Origin: Bryobacterales bacterium
Lineage (GTDB): Bacteria > Acidobacteriota > Terriglobia > Bryobacterales > Bryobacteraceae
Direction of reading: 5' to 3'
DNA length: 64,000 bases
Assembly (NCBI GenBank): GCA_019261985.1
Contig: JAFAQY010000072.1
Location: 1-64,000, forward strand
A program made the position numbers and the translations under genes. Below are positions 39,601-47,074 of this stretch, piece by piece. The notes beneath the pieces are model-generated. The model saw only the letters and a list, made by a program, of their open reading frames with translations, was not told the DNA's origin and searched no databases. Every line of letters begins with the position of its first letter. Positions within the stretch are counted from its first letter, which is position 1.

Positions 39601-40905
39601 TTACCCGCGCTTCGGCCAAAGCACGCCCTGGTCTTTCTTCGTTACGGGAGCCAAGCCCTTGTAGACAAATTTCTGCACGCGCTGGCCGCGATAGGTCTCC
39701 GTGGTGAAGATGTTGCCCTTGGAGTCGCTCGCAATGCTATGGACTGCATAGAACTGGCCGGGCTGCCGTCCACCGTCGCCGAAGCTGGTGAGGATTTCGA
39801 GCGTGTCCCGCAGAATGATGTAGACCTTTTCGTTCGAGCCGTCCGCCAGGTAAATATATTTCTGCTGCGGATCTTTTGAGAAAGCAATATCCCAGACCGA
39901 TCCGTCGCCGAGAGTGTTCTTCGCAATCACCATCTCCTTTACGAACGTTCCGTCCGGTTTGAAAACCTGAATGCGGTCGTTCACGCGATCGCAAACGTAG
40001 AGCAGATTATCGTGCGATAGCTCGGCGCAATGCACCGGGTTGCGGAACTGCTGAGCCAGCGGCGCTTCGGGATTATATGGGCCGAGCGGCGTGTCGTCCG
40101 GCTTGTTCCCATACGCGCCCCAGTGGCGCTTGTATTTGCCCGTGTCGGCGTCAAAGACGATTACGCGATGATTGCCGTAGCCATCGGCAATGTAAAGCTC
40201 ATTTGTTTTGGGATCGACGAACGTCTTCGCCGGCAGACCGAGGTTCTCCACATCGTTGCTGCCTTTGCTCGAGGACGGCTTCCCGATCTGCATCAAAAAC
40301 TTCCCTTCCTGCGTGAACTTCAGCACCATGCTGTCGTGAAAAGCGGCCGGGCCCGTGGGGCCGCGGCCCGCCTTGCCTTTATCCACGGCCTTGCCTTGTT
40401 GCGCGGGACCACCTTCTTCAACACCGGGTGTGGCGGTGTTGCGGCCGTTGCCGCCGATCCAAACATTGCCTTTGTAATCCACCGTGATTCCGTGATTCGA
40501 GCCCGGCCAATCGTATCCGTTTCCAGGCCCTCCCCACGCGTGCAGAAGGTTGCCCTCTTCGTCGAATTCGAGTACCGGCGGCGCGGGCGCGCAGCATTCG
40601 GCCTCGATTTTTCCAGCCTGGCGCTTGGGACCGGGAGGATTCGCGACGGCGTAATTTTCCATTGCCTCGAGCGACGCTTGCCGGTGGATGATCCAGATGT
40701 GGTCCTTGTCGTCCACCGAAACACCGATGGTGTTGCCGATCACCCAATGATTGGGCAGAGGCTTCGGCCACATCACGTCCACTTCGAAGCGCGGCGCCTG
40801 TACGCCCGCCGCTTCGACCGTGGCTTTCTTCGCAAATATCGCGGATGCGACAGCGAGCGCAGCAAGCACTCCAACAAACCCGGCGGCGATCTTCCAACGC
40901 TTCAT
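39601..40905 (-). CDS. Secreted beta-propeller protein (NHL/SMP-30-like)
   Basis: A 434-residue product with a leader helix (IAAGFVGVLAALAVASAIF) without a clear cleavage site, so it may stay membrane anchored. The rest is a propeller with repeats such as GNTIGVSVDDKDHIWIIHR, GITVDYKGNVWIGGNGR, TFVDPKTNELYIADGYGNHR, DNLLYVCDRVNDRIQVF and SVWDIAFSKDPQQKYIYLAD. A Gly/Lys-rich insert (GPAQQGKAVDKGKAGRGPTG) interrupts one blade. Similar proteins are frequent in acidobacteria, mostly with no known reaction. Isolated: the upstream + strand spacer leads to a chromate transporter gene. The interval 39400-39600 has no gene. Confidence 0.82.
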   Translation of the reverse strand: MKRWKIAAGFVGVLAALAVASAIFAKKATVEAAGVQAPRFEVDVMWPKPLPNHWVIGNTIGVSVDDKDHIWIIHRQASLEAMENYAVANPPGPKRQAGKIEAECCAPAPPVLEFDEEGNLLHAWGGPGNGYDWPGSNHGITVDYKGNVWIGGNGRNTATPGVEEGGPAQQGKAVDKGKAGRGPTGPAAFHDSMVLKFTQEGKFLMQIGKPSSSKGSNDVENLGLPAKTFVDPKTNELYIADGYGNHRVIVFDADTGKYKRHWGAYGNKPDDTPLGPYNPEAPLAQQFRNPVHCAELSHDNLLYVCDRVNDRIQVFKPDGTFVKEMVIAKNTLGDGSVWDIAFSKDPQQKYIYLADGSNEKVYIILRDTLEILTSFGDGGRQPGQFYAVHSIASDSKGNIFTTETYRGQRVQKFVYKGLAPVTKKDQGVLWPKRG

Positions 40906-41031
40906 CGGTAATCCCCTTTCAGACGTTCACGTTCGGCTGCCGATATTATCACCACTGGCTTGAATCGCGCAAGCAGGGTCGGCAAACCACGGCGGTCTCC
41001 GCCGCTTCACCCGGTAGAATGTGAGATTCGG

Positions 41032-41598
41032 ATGAAGACCGAACGCTCGCTCGGCAAGCTCACTAATATTTTCTTCCGCGTCGGAAACACCACTTTCGGC
41101 GGGGGCTACGTCACCATGGCTGTCCTTGGCCGCGAGCTCGTGGACTTGCGCGAATGGATCACGAAAGAAGATTACGCGCTGGCGTTCGCTCTGGCGCGCG
41201 TGACTCCAGGGACGAACGTGATTGCGTTTTGCGCCGCTGCCGGCTGGCTGGTGCTGGGCGTGGCGGGAGCGGCCGCCGCGGTTTTCGCATCCAGCGCTCC
41301 GAGCGCCGCGATAGCTGTATTGATCCTGCAGGGCATCGAATCCGGAAGCTCGCACCCGTGGATCATGGGCGCGCTGGCGGGCACCGTCGCGGCGGTCTCG
41401 GGCACGATGTGGTCGATCGTATTGTGGCTAGTCCGGCCGTTTCTTCGCGGGCAAGCCCGCAATGTGCTGCGCACTCTCGTGATTTTCGGCGGGTCCTTCG
41501 TTGCTTCCTGGAAATTCGGCATCACACCGGTTCCAATCCTGGCCGCGGCGATGGTCCTCGCGGTCGTTTGGCGAACTAAGGAGCCGGCGAAGAAATGA
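41032..41598 (+). CDS. chrA1: Chromate transporter half, subunit 1
   Basis: A 188-residue member of the CHR family in which the two halves are separate genes. The amphipathic start MKTERSLGKLTNIFFRVGNT is followed by the CHR signature FGGGYVTMAVLGRELVD, then LAFALARVTPGTNVIAFCA and about five to six hydrophobic helices. The family expels chromate with the proton motive force in proteobacterial examples; other oxyanions are possible here. The second half begins at 41595 with an ATGA overlap, so both are made together, probably as an antiparallel heterodimer. Start 41032 is chosen because the frame before it lacks hydrophobic or conserved residues. Confidence 0.88.
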   Translation: MKTERSLGKLTNIFFRVGNTTFGGGYVTMAVLGRELVDLREWITKEDYALAFALARVTPGTNVIAFCAAAGWLVLGVAGAAAAVFASSAPSAAIAVLILQGIESGSSHPWIMGALAGTVAAVSGTMWSIVLWLVRPFLRGQARNVLRTLVIFGGSFVASWKFGITPVPILAAAMVLAVVWRTKEPAKK

Positions 41599-42119
41599 AT
41601 ATTCTTGTTCTGTACCTGCTGCTGTTGAAAGCCTCGGTAATGTCGTTCAGCGGACTCGGATCGCTGCCGATTATTCGCAACGACTTCGTCGTGAACCGGC
41701 ATTTGCTCACGGACCGGCAGGTGAACACTGCCGTGGTGGCCGGGCGCACGGGTCCGGGACCGTTCGGGCTCTATTTGGTGTGCGTCGGCTACTACATTTC
41801 CGGCGTCCCCGGAGCCGCGGTTGCATTTCTGGCGATGGTCACGCCGGCTTTTTTGGTGCTCCCGCTGATGCACTGGCTTGGGCGGCGCGCCGACGATCCG
41901 CATATAAAAAACGCTATTCAGGGCGTTTTACTCGGCGGCGCGGGGTTGCTGCTGGCCGCGTCGGTGCCGCTTGCGAAGGATGCCATCACTGGTCCGTTCA
42001 CGCTCGCCATCGTAATCGCGAGCTTCGCGATTTTGAGCTTCACCAAGCTGGAGTCCGTGTGGCTGATGCTGGGCGCGGCGGTAGTGGGGCTGCTCGCCAA
42101 ATTCTTCGGACCCGTGTAA
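41595..42119 (+). CDS. chrA2: Chromate transporter half, subunit 2
   Basis: A 174-residue partner of the preceding gene: MNILVLYLLLLKASVMSFSG, then FSGLGSLPIIRNDFVVNRHLL (the second CHR half has a Gly-rich FSG...LP signature), VAGRTGPGPFGLYLVCVGYY and four to five further helices. It is translationally coupled to subunit 1 by ATGA. The stop at 42117 is followed 30 bases later by the frameshifted ECF sigma factor gene on the same strand; whether they share a transcript is unknown. Confidence 0.88.
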   Translation: MNILVLYLLLLKASVMSFSGLGSLPIIRNDFVVNRHLLTDRQVNTAVVAGRTGPGPFGLYLVCVGYYISGVPGAAVAFLAMVTPAFLVLPLMHWLGRRADDPHIKNAIQGVLLGGAGLLLAASVPLAKDAITGPFTLAIVIASFAILSFTKLESVWLMLGAAVVGLLAKFFGPV

Positions 42120-42148
42120 GAATCCTGCCCCGGCTGGAGACTATCCAG

Positions 42149-42695
42149 ATGGAGGCATCACAAAATCGCTACCGATCGAGAGCGGCAAGACGCACTGTAC
42201 GCAGAGGCGATCTCCACGCATGGCGCGGCCATTCGTCGTCTGGCTCGCGGCTACGAGGCTGACCCCGACAAGCGGCAAGACCTGCTCCAAGAGATTCACC
42301 TGGGCTTGTGGACCAGCCTGAAAGCGTTTCACGGCCGTTGCAGTTTAAAGACTTGGGTATATCGCATCGCTCACAATGTAGGCGCCTCCTATGTTGTCCG
42401 CAGCCGCCGCTTGTCTTCGCGACTGGTGGATTTAGAAACTGTTGAGGCCGCGACTGCACCGGAGGGGCTCCGTCAGGATGACCGCCGGTATTCGGTGGCG
42501 AGTCTGCTGGAACTGATCTACCAATTAAATCCTCTCGATCGCGAAGTTATGTTGCTTTATCTCGAAGGCGAGGCGGCGGACTCGATAGCGGAGGTGACCG
42601 GGATCTCCGCCGCCAACGTCGCTACGAAGATTCACCGGATTAAGAGAGTACTGAAGGAGAAATACGTTCAAGGAGCCGCCGATGTCAAAACCTGA
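42149..42695 (+). pseudogene. ECF sigma factor gene with an apparent frameshift near its 5' end
   Basis: A frame running from 42120 to 42695 encodes REVMLLYLEGEAADSIAEVT-type region 4 and, upstream, a region 2 (ALYAEAISTHGAAIRRLARG, LLQEIHLGLWTSLKAF, KTWVYRIAHNVGASYV), a full ECF sigma factor of about 175 residues. In that frame no ATG, GTG or TTG occurs before 42306, which lies inside region 2. An ATG at 42149 with GGAG nine bases upstream is in another frame and would join the sigma frame after one base shift near 42170-42185. The shift may be real or a sequence error. It overlaps the downstream membrane gene by 14 bases, the sigma/anti-sigma arrangement. Confidence 0.75.
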
Positions 42696-43245
42696 AGAGC
42701 CGCCCAAACCTGAGACGCCCGAGAATGCGTGGAGATCGCAGCCGGAGGAGCCGACGCGAACGCCGGCTCCGGATGAGTTATGCGCGATGGCACGGTCACG
42801 GGAGAGGCTTAATGTAGCTGTGACCACAGGCGTCTTGGTAGTCTTGGCAGCGATCGCCCTCGCGCTTCTCTACAACGTGTACAGAATCGACCAGCCGTGG
42901 CTCAGGCTCGGGCAGGCGTGGACGCTCGGGGTAATCGTTTACATTTTCGGCCCCATGCTTGAACGCCGTGGCGTTGCGAAAGCCGCGAGCGAGCCCTGCG
43001 CTCACTTCCTTCAACGGCAGCATGAGGAGAGGCGGCTTGGGTACCTGCGCATACGGCGGCGGGTGTTTCTGTTAATACCCGGAATGGCAGCATCGTGGTG
43101 GGGTGGCGGCCTGCGTAATGCAAATCATCGGCCTTTGCTGTTCATCATTGCCGGCGCCGTGTTGGTGCTTGATTGGTTCCTATTCGGAAAAGCGGCGGAA
43201 AAAGCCGCGCGGGATCGGCAGGAGATTGAACGCTTAGTCGGGTAA
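42682..43245 (+). CDS. Membrane protein coupled to the ECF sigma gene (possible anti-sigma partner)
   Basis: A 187-residue protein whose ATG lies inside the last codons of the sigma gene. Its N-terminal 40 residues are Pro/Glu-rich and cytoplasmic (KPEEPPKPETPENAW, TRTPAPDELCAMARSRERL), followed by about four hydrophobic segments (VAVTTGVLVVLAAIALALLY, GVIVYIFGPM, GMAASWWGGG, LLFIIAGAVLVLDWFLFG). No ZAS zinc motif is seen, so a classic anti-sigma fold is not shown; the overlap with the sigma gene is the only reason to propose that role. The SD for it (GGAG) is inside the sigma coding sequence. Confidence 0.65.
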   Translation: MSKPEEPPKPETPENAWRSQPEEPTRTPAPDELCAMARSRERLNVAVTTGVLVVLAAIALALLYNVYRIDQPWLRLGQAWTLGVIVYIFGPMLERRGVAKAASEPCAHFLQRQHEERRLGYLRIRRRVFLLIPGMAASWWGGGLRNANHRPLLFIIAGAVLVLDWFLFGKAAEKAARDRQEIERLVG

Positions 43246-43280
43246 CTGCTCCACACTGGTGCATCTGTTATTGTACGGAT

Positions 43281-43570
43281 ATGGCCACTCGGCAGAAGGC
43301 CAGATCAGTCCGCCAAAGCGTCACAATTCCTCCGGCTCTCGCGTCGGAAGTGCGGCGTGTGGCGAAGCAACGGCACATCACGATGAGCCGGGCTCTCGTT
43401 ACTCTTGCAGAGCGTGGCGTGCGGGCAGAAGCTGATGCCAAGGAACGGCTCAAAGCTTCCTTAGACCGATTTCTCGAAGAAGGCGATCCGGCGCGCAAGA
43501 ACGAAGCTGGCCGGGATCTCATCCGCTCGATCTTCGGAAGGCCGCGATTGCCGAAGATACAATTCTCTAA
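43281..43570 (+). pseudogene. RHH antitoxin-like gene with 3' frameshift
   Basis: ATG 43281 opens a 90-residue ribbon-helix-helix-type protein: VRQSVTIPPALASEVRRVAK, ITMSRALVTLAERGVRAEAD and DRFLEEGDPARKNEAGRDL followed by IRSIFG. One base off-frame at 43541 continues as AAIAEDTIL and a stop at 43568-43570, which I recall as the usual tail of this antitoxin family (recollection, not a search). In the uninterrupted frame the ORF runs on to 43808 into antisense of msrQ, which is implausible. A missing base near 43539 explains both. No toxin gene follows, so it is an orphan or a remnant. Confidence 0.6.
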
Positions 43571-43663
43571 TCTGCCGCGGGGAGTCTCGCTTCACCTTCT
43601 CCAGCGCGTGGACGAGCGAAGTGTCTCGCTCACCGATTTGGCGTCTCTTCAAGAACGTTATAC

Positions 43664-44299
43664 TCACCGCACCACGCCGACCGGCACCCGCTTCGGGGCC
43701 GGCGGCTGCTTCCGCATCGAGACAACCCAGCGGTACACCAGCAGCGCCGTAAGAATCGCTCCATACATCAGCGGCAAGCGAATATCGGACTTCACCAGGA
43801 GCCAATAGTGAATCACGCCCAGCGCGGCACAGCCGTAGACAATGCGGTGCAGCTTCTGCCAGCGCTTGTATCCTAGCCTCCGCACCCAACCCGCGGTGGA
43901 AGTGATCGCCAGCGGCGTCAAGCCCAGCAGCGCGGCCATCCCGACGGTAATGTACCAGCGCTTCAGAATGTCCTCCCACATGACGTGCGGATCGAGTTGT
44001 TTGTCCAGAACCGACCAAATCAGGAAATGCAGGCAGCCGTAAAAATATGCGAACAGGCCCAGCATGCGGCGGAAACGCGTAAGCTTCGGTTGGTTCAGCA
44101 GATTGCGAAGCGGCGTGATGGCGAGAGTGAACATCAGATAACGAATCGTCCAATCGCCGGTGAAGTGAGTAATGTACTCGATTGGGTTCGCGGTGAGGTT
44201 GTTCTGAAACGCGCGCGAAACAACATAAGCGAGCGGCGCCAGGCTCGCGATAAACAAGAAAACCTTGGTCCATTTACTGGACAGGATCTTCGACATCAC
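43664..44299 (-). CDS. msrQ: MsrQ, haem-b membrane subunit of periplasmic Met-sulfoxide reductase
   Basis: An inner-membrane cytochrome b of 211 residues (YedZ/MsrQ) that passes electrons from quinol to MsrP. About six helices; signature residues LANPIEYITHFTGDWTIRYL, TLAITPLRNLL, RRMLGLFAYFYGCLHFLIW (conserved His), ILKRWYITVGMAAL and WQKLHRIVYGCAALGVIHYW with two His haem ligands. The start MMSKIL at 44299 is six bases after the msrP stop, so the two form the standard msrPQ operon. The 3' end lies opposite the extended frame of the RHH gene. Confidence 0.93.
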   Translation of the reverse strand: MMSKILSSKWTKVFLFIASLAPLAYVVSRAFQNNLTANPIEYITHFTGDWTIRYLMFTLAITPLRNLLNQPKLTRFRRMLGLFAYFYGCLHFLIWSVLDKQLDPHVMWEDILKRWYITVGMAALLGLTPLAITSTAGWVRRLGYKRWQKLHRIVYGCAALGVIHYWLLVKSDIRLPLMYGAILTALLVYRWVVSMRKQPPAPKRVPVGVVR

Positions 44300-44305
44300 A
44301 CAACT

Positions 44306-45247
44306 TCAGTAATTCTTCATCAGATCCATGCCGGTGTACATGCCGGCCACCTGGTCGCCGTACCCGTTGAACATTACCGTGTCTTTCTCGATCCCGCGCC
44401 CCAGGAAACCTTCGCCCAGGCGGCGTTCTTTGGCCTGGGTCCAGCGCGGGTGGTCGCGCTTTGGATTCACATTGGAATAGAAACCATATTCGCCCGGCGC
44501 ATAGGCGGCCCAGTCCGTCTTGGGCTGCGTTTCAACAAATGTAATCTTGTTAACTGATTTGATGCTCTTGAAACCGTACTTCCACGGAATCACCAACCGC
44601 AGCGGAGCGCCATTCTGGTTGGGCAACGTTTCGCCGTACATGCCCATCCCAAGTAGCGTCAGGTTGTGCATCGCTTCATCCAGACGGAGCCCTTCTTTGT
44701 ATGGGAAGGGAATGCCCGCCTCGCGCGGCGATAACATGATCTTCGGATCGTAGTACGTGTCGAACTGCACAAATTTCGCCTTGGCGGTCGGCTCAACCTG
44801 TTTCAACAGGTTGTTCAGCGAGAAACCGATCCAGGGCACCACGATGGACCACGCTTCGACGCAGCGGTGGCGATAAATACGCTCCTCAACCGGCGCGAGC
44901 TTCATGATCGCGTCCAGGTCGAACGTCTTCGGCTTCATTACTTCACCGCCGATCTGCACGGTCCAGGGCGAAGGCACCTTCCATTTCGGCGCGTTTTCAG
45001 CCGGGTCCTGTTTACCGGTGCCGAACTCGTAATAGTTGTTGTAGCCGGAGACGATCTCCTTCGACGTGACCTTTTCATTGCCGCCCAGATTGGAGCTCTT
45101 TGTAGTGCTCAGCTTAGCGGCGCGTGCGGCAAAAGGCAGCGCGAGACCGGCAACACCGGAGGCGGCCAGGAACCGGCGGCGGTTCAAGTAGACCTGCTTG
45201 GGCGTGACATCCGAGTAGCGGAGATCAGGGGAATGACGAATGATCAT
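44306..45247 (-). CDS. msrP: MsrP, periplasmic molybdopterin Met-sulfoxide reductase
   Basis: Repairs oxidised methionines in envelope proteins. The 313-residue product begins with a twin-arginine signal (RRRFLAASGVAGLALPFA, residues ~23-40), so it is exported folded with its Mo cofactor by Tat. The sulfite-oxidase-fold domain shows PWTVQIGGEVMKPKTFDLD, the Mo-ligand Cys129 in YRHRCVEAWS, FDTYYDPKIM, NLTLLGMGMYGETLPNQNG and LVIPWKYGFKSIKSV. Length and motifs match E. coli YedY (MsrP). msrQ follows by 6 bases. Upstream is a NicO-type transporter gene (34 bases further), probably separate. Confidence 0.95.
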   Translation of the reverse strand: MIIRHSPDLRYSDVTPKQVYLNRRRFLAASGVAGLALPFAARAAKLSTTKSSNLGGNEKVTSKEIVSGYNNYYEFGTGKQDPAENAPKWKVPSPWTVQIGGEVMKPKTFDLDAIMKLAPVEERIYRHRCVEAWSIVVPWIGFSLNNLLKQVEPTAKAKFVQFDTYYDPKIMLSPREAGIPFPYKEGLRLDEAMHNLTLLGMGMYGETLPNQNGAPLRLVIPWKYGFKSIKSVNKITFVETQPKTDWAAYAPGEYGFYSNVNPKRDHPRWTQAKERRLGEGFLGRGIEKDTVMFNGYGDQVAGMYTGMDLMKNY

Positions 45248-45281
45248 GGACGTTCTCCCTCTTTCAATGTACTCCTATACT

Positions 45282-47051
45282 CTATCCCACCAACCCTGGA
45301 CGGACCCATCCCAGCGAGACACCGGTCATCAGCAATCCGATGCACACGATCACGGCCGCCGAGACGACGGGCACAAGCCGGAACGCCGGGTGACGGCTGG
45401 TTTTCTGGGGGTCCGGCAGCCAGCTTTTCGCGTACAGCACCATCATGCCGATCGCCATCAACACGCCCGCGAGCCCGAGGCTGAATGCGACCAGCAGGAT
45501 CAAACCGGCGCCTACATGGCCGAAGGAGATCGACGCCAGCAACAATACCAGCGCGGACGGACATGGAACCAGACCGCCGCTGGCCCCGAGCGCGATCAGA
45601 CTCCCGAGCGTGATGTCCCCGTCCGGCACGTGGCTGTGGCCGTGCGCGCCGTGATCGGGATGATGATGATCGGGATCGTGGTGATGGTGGTGATCGTGCG
45701 CGTGGTGATGATGGTGATCGTGCGTGTGGCGATGATGCGCGTGCGCATGATCGTGCGAATGCGAGTGGGCAATACCGTGAGCGTGCGCATCCGCAAGGGC
45801 AGCGGCCGCTCGCAGGCTTTTCCAGCGTTTAAAAAACAGCGAAGCTCCCACAACCACGATCGACAGGCCGGAAACCGCCCCCAGCACCGGCGTGATCTTC
45901 TCCGGTTTGACAATATTCGACAAAAACAGCACGCCGAGGCCGAGCAGGAACACGCTGATGGTGTGCGTGAAGGTGACCATGGCGCCCAAAAAAGCCGCGT
46001 GCTTCAACGTTCCTCGCGAGCCGACCAGATATGCCGCCACGATGGTCTTGCCGTGCCCGGGCGTCAGCGCATGCGCGGCTCCGAATCCGAAAGCGACAAT
46101 CAGACCGGCCAGTAACCACGAGAGCGGGATCTCTTTCATCGCCACCAAGCGCGAAAGATAGTCGCCCTTTACAACAGTTCCGGGCGCTTGCGGCACATTT
46201 GGCGTTGACGAAGGCGGAGGAGCAGCCGCGGCCGGCTCAACCGGTTTGGGCTGCCGGATCGGAGTAATTACGCGCGGACTCTGCTGCGAAATCAACGGTG
46301 TGTTCGTCGCTTTCCACTCCACAGAAGCGCGCAAATCCTGCGGCGGCGCGGAGAGCGGATCGACGGGATATTCCGTAAGCGCTTTGCTTCGATCCACGTC
46401 GCCGTGACTGGCCTTGGTAATTGCGGCGCCTTGGCCGGAGCGAATCACGATCTCTTTCCAGCCCGCCCGCTCCGGAAAATTGTGGTCTTCGAAAGTAAGC
46501 GGCGACTTGACGCCATCCAGTTGAAATGTCGAAACCATCCTCGCCACGGCAAGCCCACCAGCGCCGTCGCTCAGCTTGATTGCCGTGCTTACGAGCTTCG
46601 GCTGGATAGGCTTCCCCGCCGCCTGAAATTCCAAGCCGTCCGCCCATGCGCGAGCCTGCTCCGCTGCTTTCGATTCCAGCTCCGCCTGGGGACTCTTCGC
46701 ATCCAGCTTCCAATCGCGCAGCAAAGTGTATGTCGGCACCTCCGCCAGGTCGAGCGCGTACGTAACCTCCACGCCTTTCGGAGACACGTCCAGCCGTGTG
46801 TAATGACTCACGCTGAAATTGCCCATAGGGTGGGCGGATGCAAGTGCGGCTGCGAGCAGACCGAGTACACCCGCTGTACTCAGTAGCCGCTGGTGTGGGC
46901 CAGCCTTTAGAGTGGGGCAGGTTGCCAACCTGCGGCGGGTTGCTAACCCGCCTGGCAGGGTGTACGCAAAGCCCCGCAGCGCGATTGGCAATCGCGCGCA
47001 GGATGGCATCCTGCCCCACAGTGAAAAGCAGAGGAATTTGCGAGGATTCAT
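45282..47051 (-). CDS. NicO/RcnA-type Ni/Co transporter with His-rich loop and repeat inserted in N-terminus
   Basis: A 589-residue protein. An N-terminal periplasmic domain (HPMGNFSVSHYTRLDVS, to about residue 300) precedes a six-helix NicO domain with the signature HALTPGHGKTIVAAYLVG, TFTHTISVFLLGLGV and the second half ASGGLVPCPSALVLLL. Between the halves is a loop of some 50 residues with dozens of His and Asp (about residues 418-470), a metal-binding region. The ATG 47051 has a GAGAGGA ribosome site, but residues 12-47 are encoded by the 108-bp palindromic repeat (36 codons, no stops) lying before the signal peptide core LLSTAGVLGLLAAALASA. Direction of transport (uptake or efflux) is open. 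Confidence 0.82.
   Translation of the reverse strand: MNPRKFLCFSLWGRMPSCARLPIALRGFAYTLPGGLATRRRLATCPTLKAGPHQRLLSTAGVLGLLAAALASAHPMGNFSVSHYTRLDVSPKGVEVTYALDLAEVPTYTLLRDWKLDAKSPQAELESKAAEQARAWADGLEFQAAGKPIQPKLVSTAIKLSDGAGGLAVARMVSTFQLDGVKSPLTFEDHNFPERAGWKEIVIRSGQGAAITKASHGDVDRSKALTEYPVDPLSAPPQDLRASVEWKATNTPLISQQSPRVITPIRQPKPVEPAAAAPPPSSTPNVPQAPGTVVKGDYLSRLVAMKEIPLSWLLAGLIVAFGFGAAHALTPGHGKTIVAAYLVGSRGTLKHAAFLGAMVTFTHTISVFLLGLGVLFLSNIVKPEKITPVLGAVSGLSIVVVGASLFFKRWKSLRAAAALADAHAHGIAHSHSHDHAHAHHRHTHDHHHHHAHDHHHHHDPDHHHPDHGAHGHSHVPDGDITLGSLIALGASGGLVPCPSALVLLLASISFGHVGAGLILLVAFSLGLAGVLMAIGMMVLYAKSWLPDPQKTSRHPAFRLVPVVSAAVIVCIGLLMTGVSLGWVRPGLVG
46912..47019. repeat. Modular palindromic repeat, full copy 2 (inside coding region)
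   Basis: A 108-bp element with ends GTGGGGCAGG (46912-46921) and CCTGCCCCAC (47010-47019). Modules: GCAGGTTGCCAACCTGC, GGCGGGTTGCTAACCCGCC, an irregular middle, GCGATTGGCAATCGC and GCAGGATGGCATCCTGC. It is wholly inside the open reading frame of the NicO-type gene, near its 5' end, and adds 36 codons with no stop. Confidence 0.85.
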
Positions 47052-47074
47052 ATCCGTCCTCTCGCTACTACGAC

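Noticed and set aside
40030-40911. 293-codon + strand frame opposite the propeller gene
   Set aside because: Arg/Pro/His-rich mirror of a high-GC gene, without domain or ribosome site.
43541-43808. C-terminal extension of the RHH gene into msrQ antisense
   Set aside because: It lacks protein-like features, and the antisense msrQ frame is a firm MsrQ.
46404-46886. 160-codon + strand frame inside the NicO gene region
   Set aside because: Shadow of the periplasmic domain; no conserved motif.
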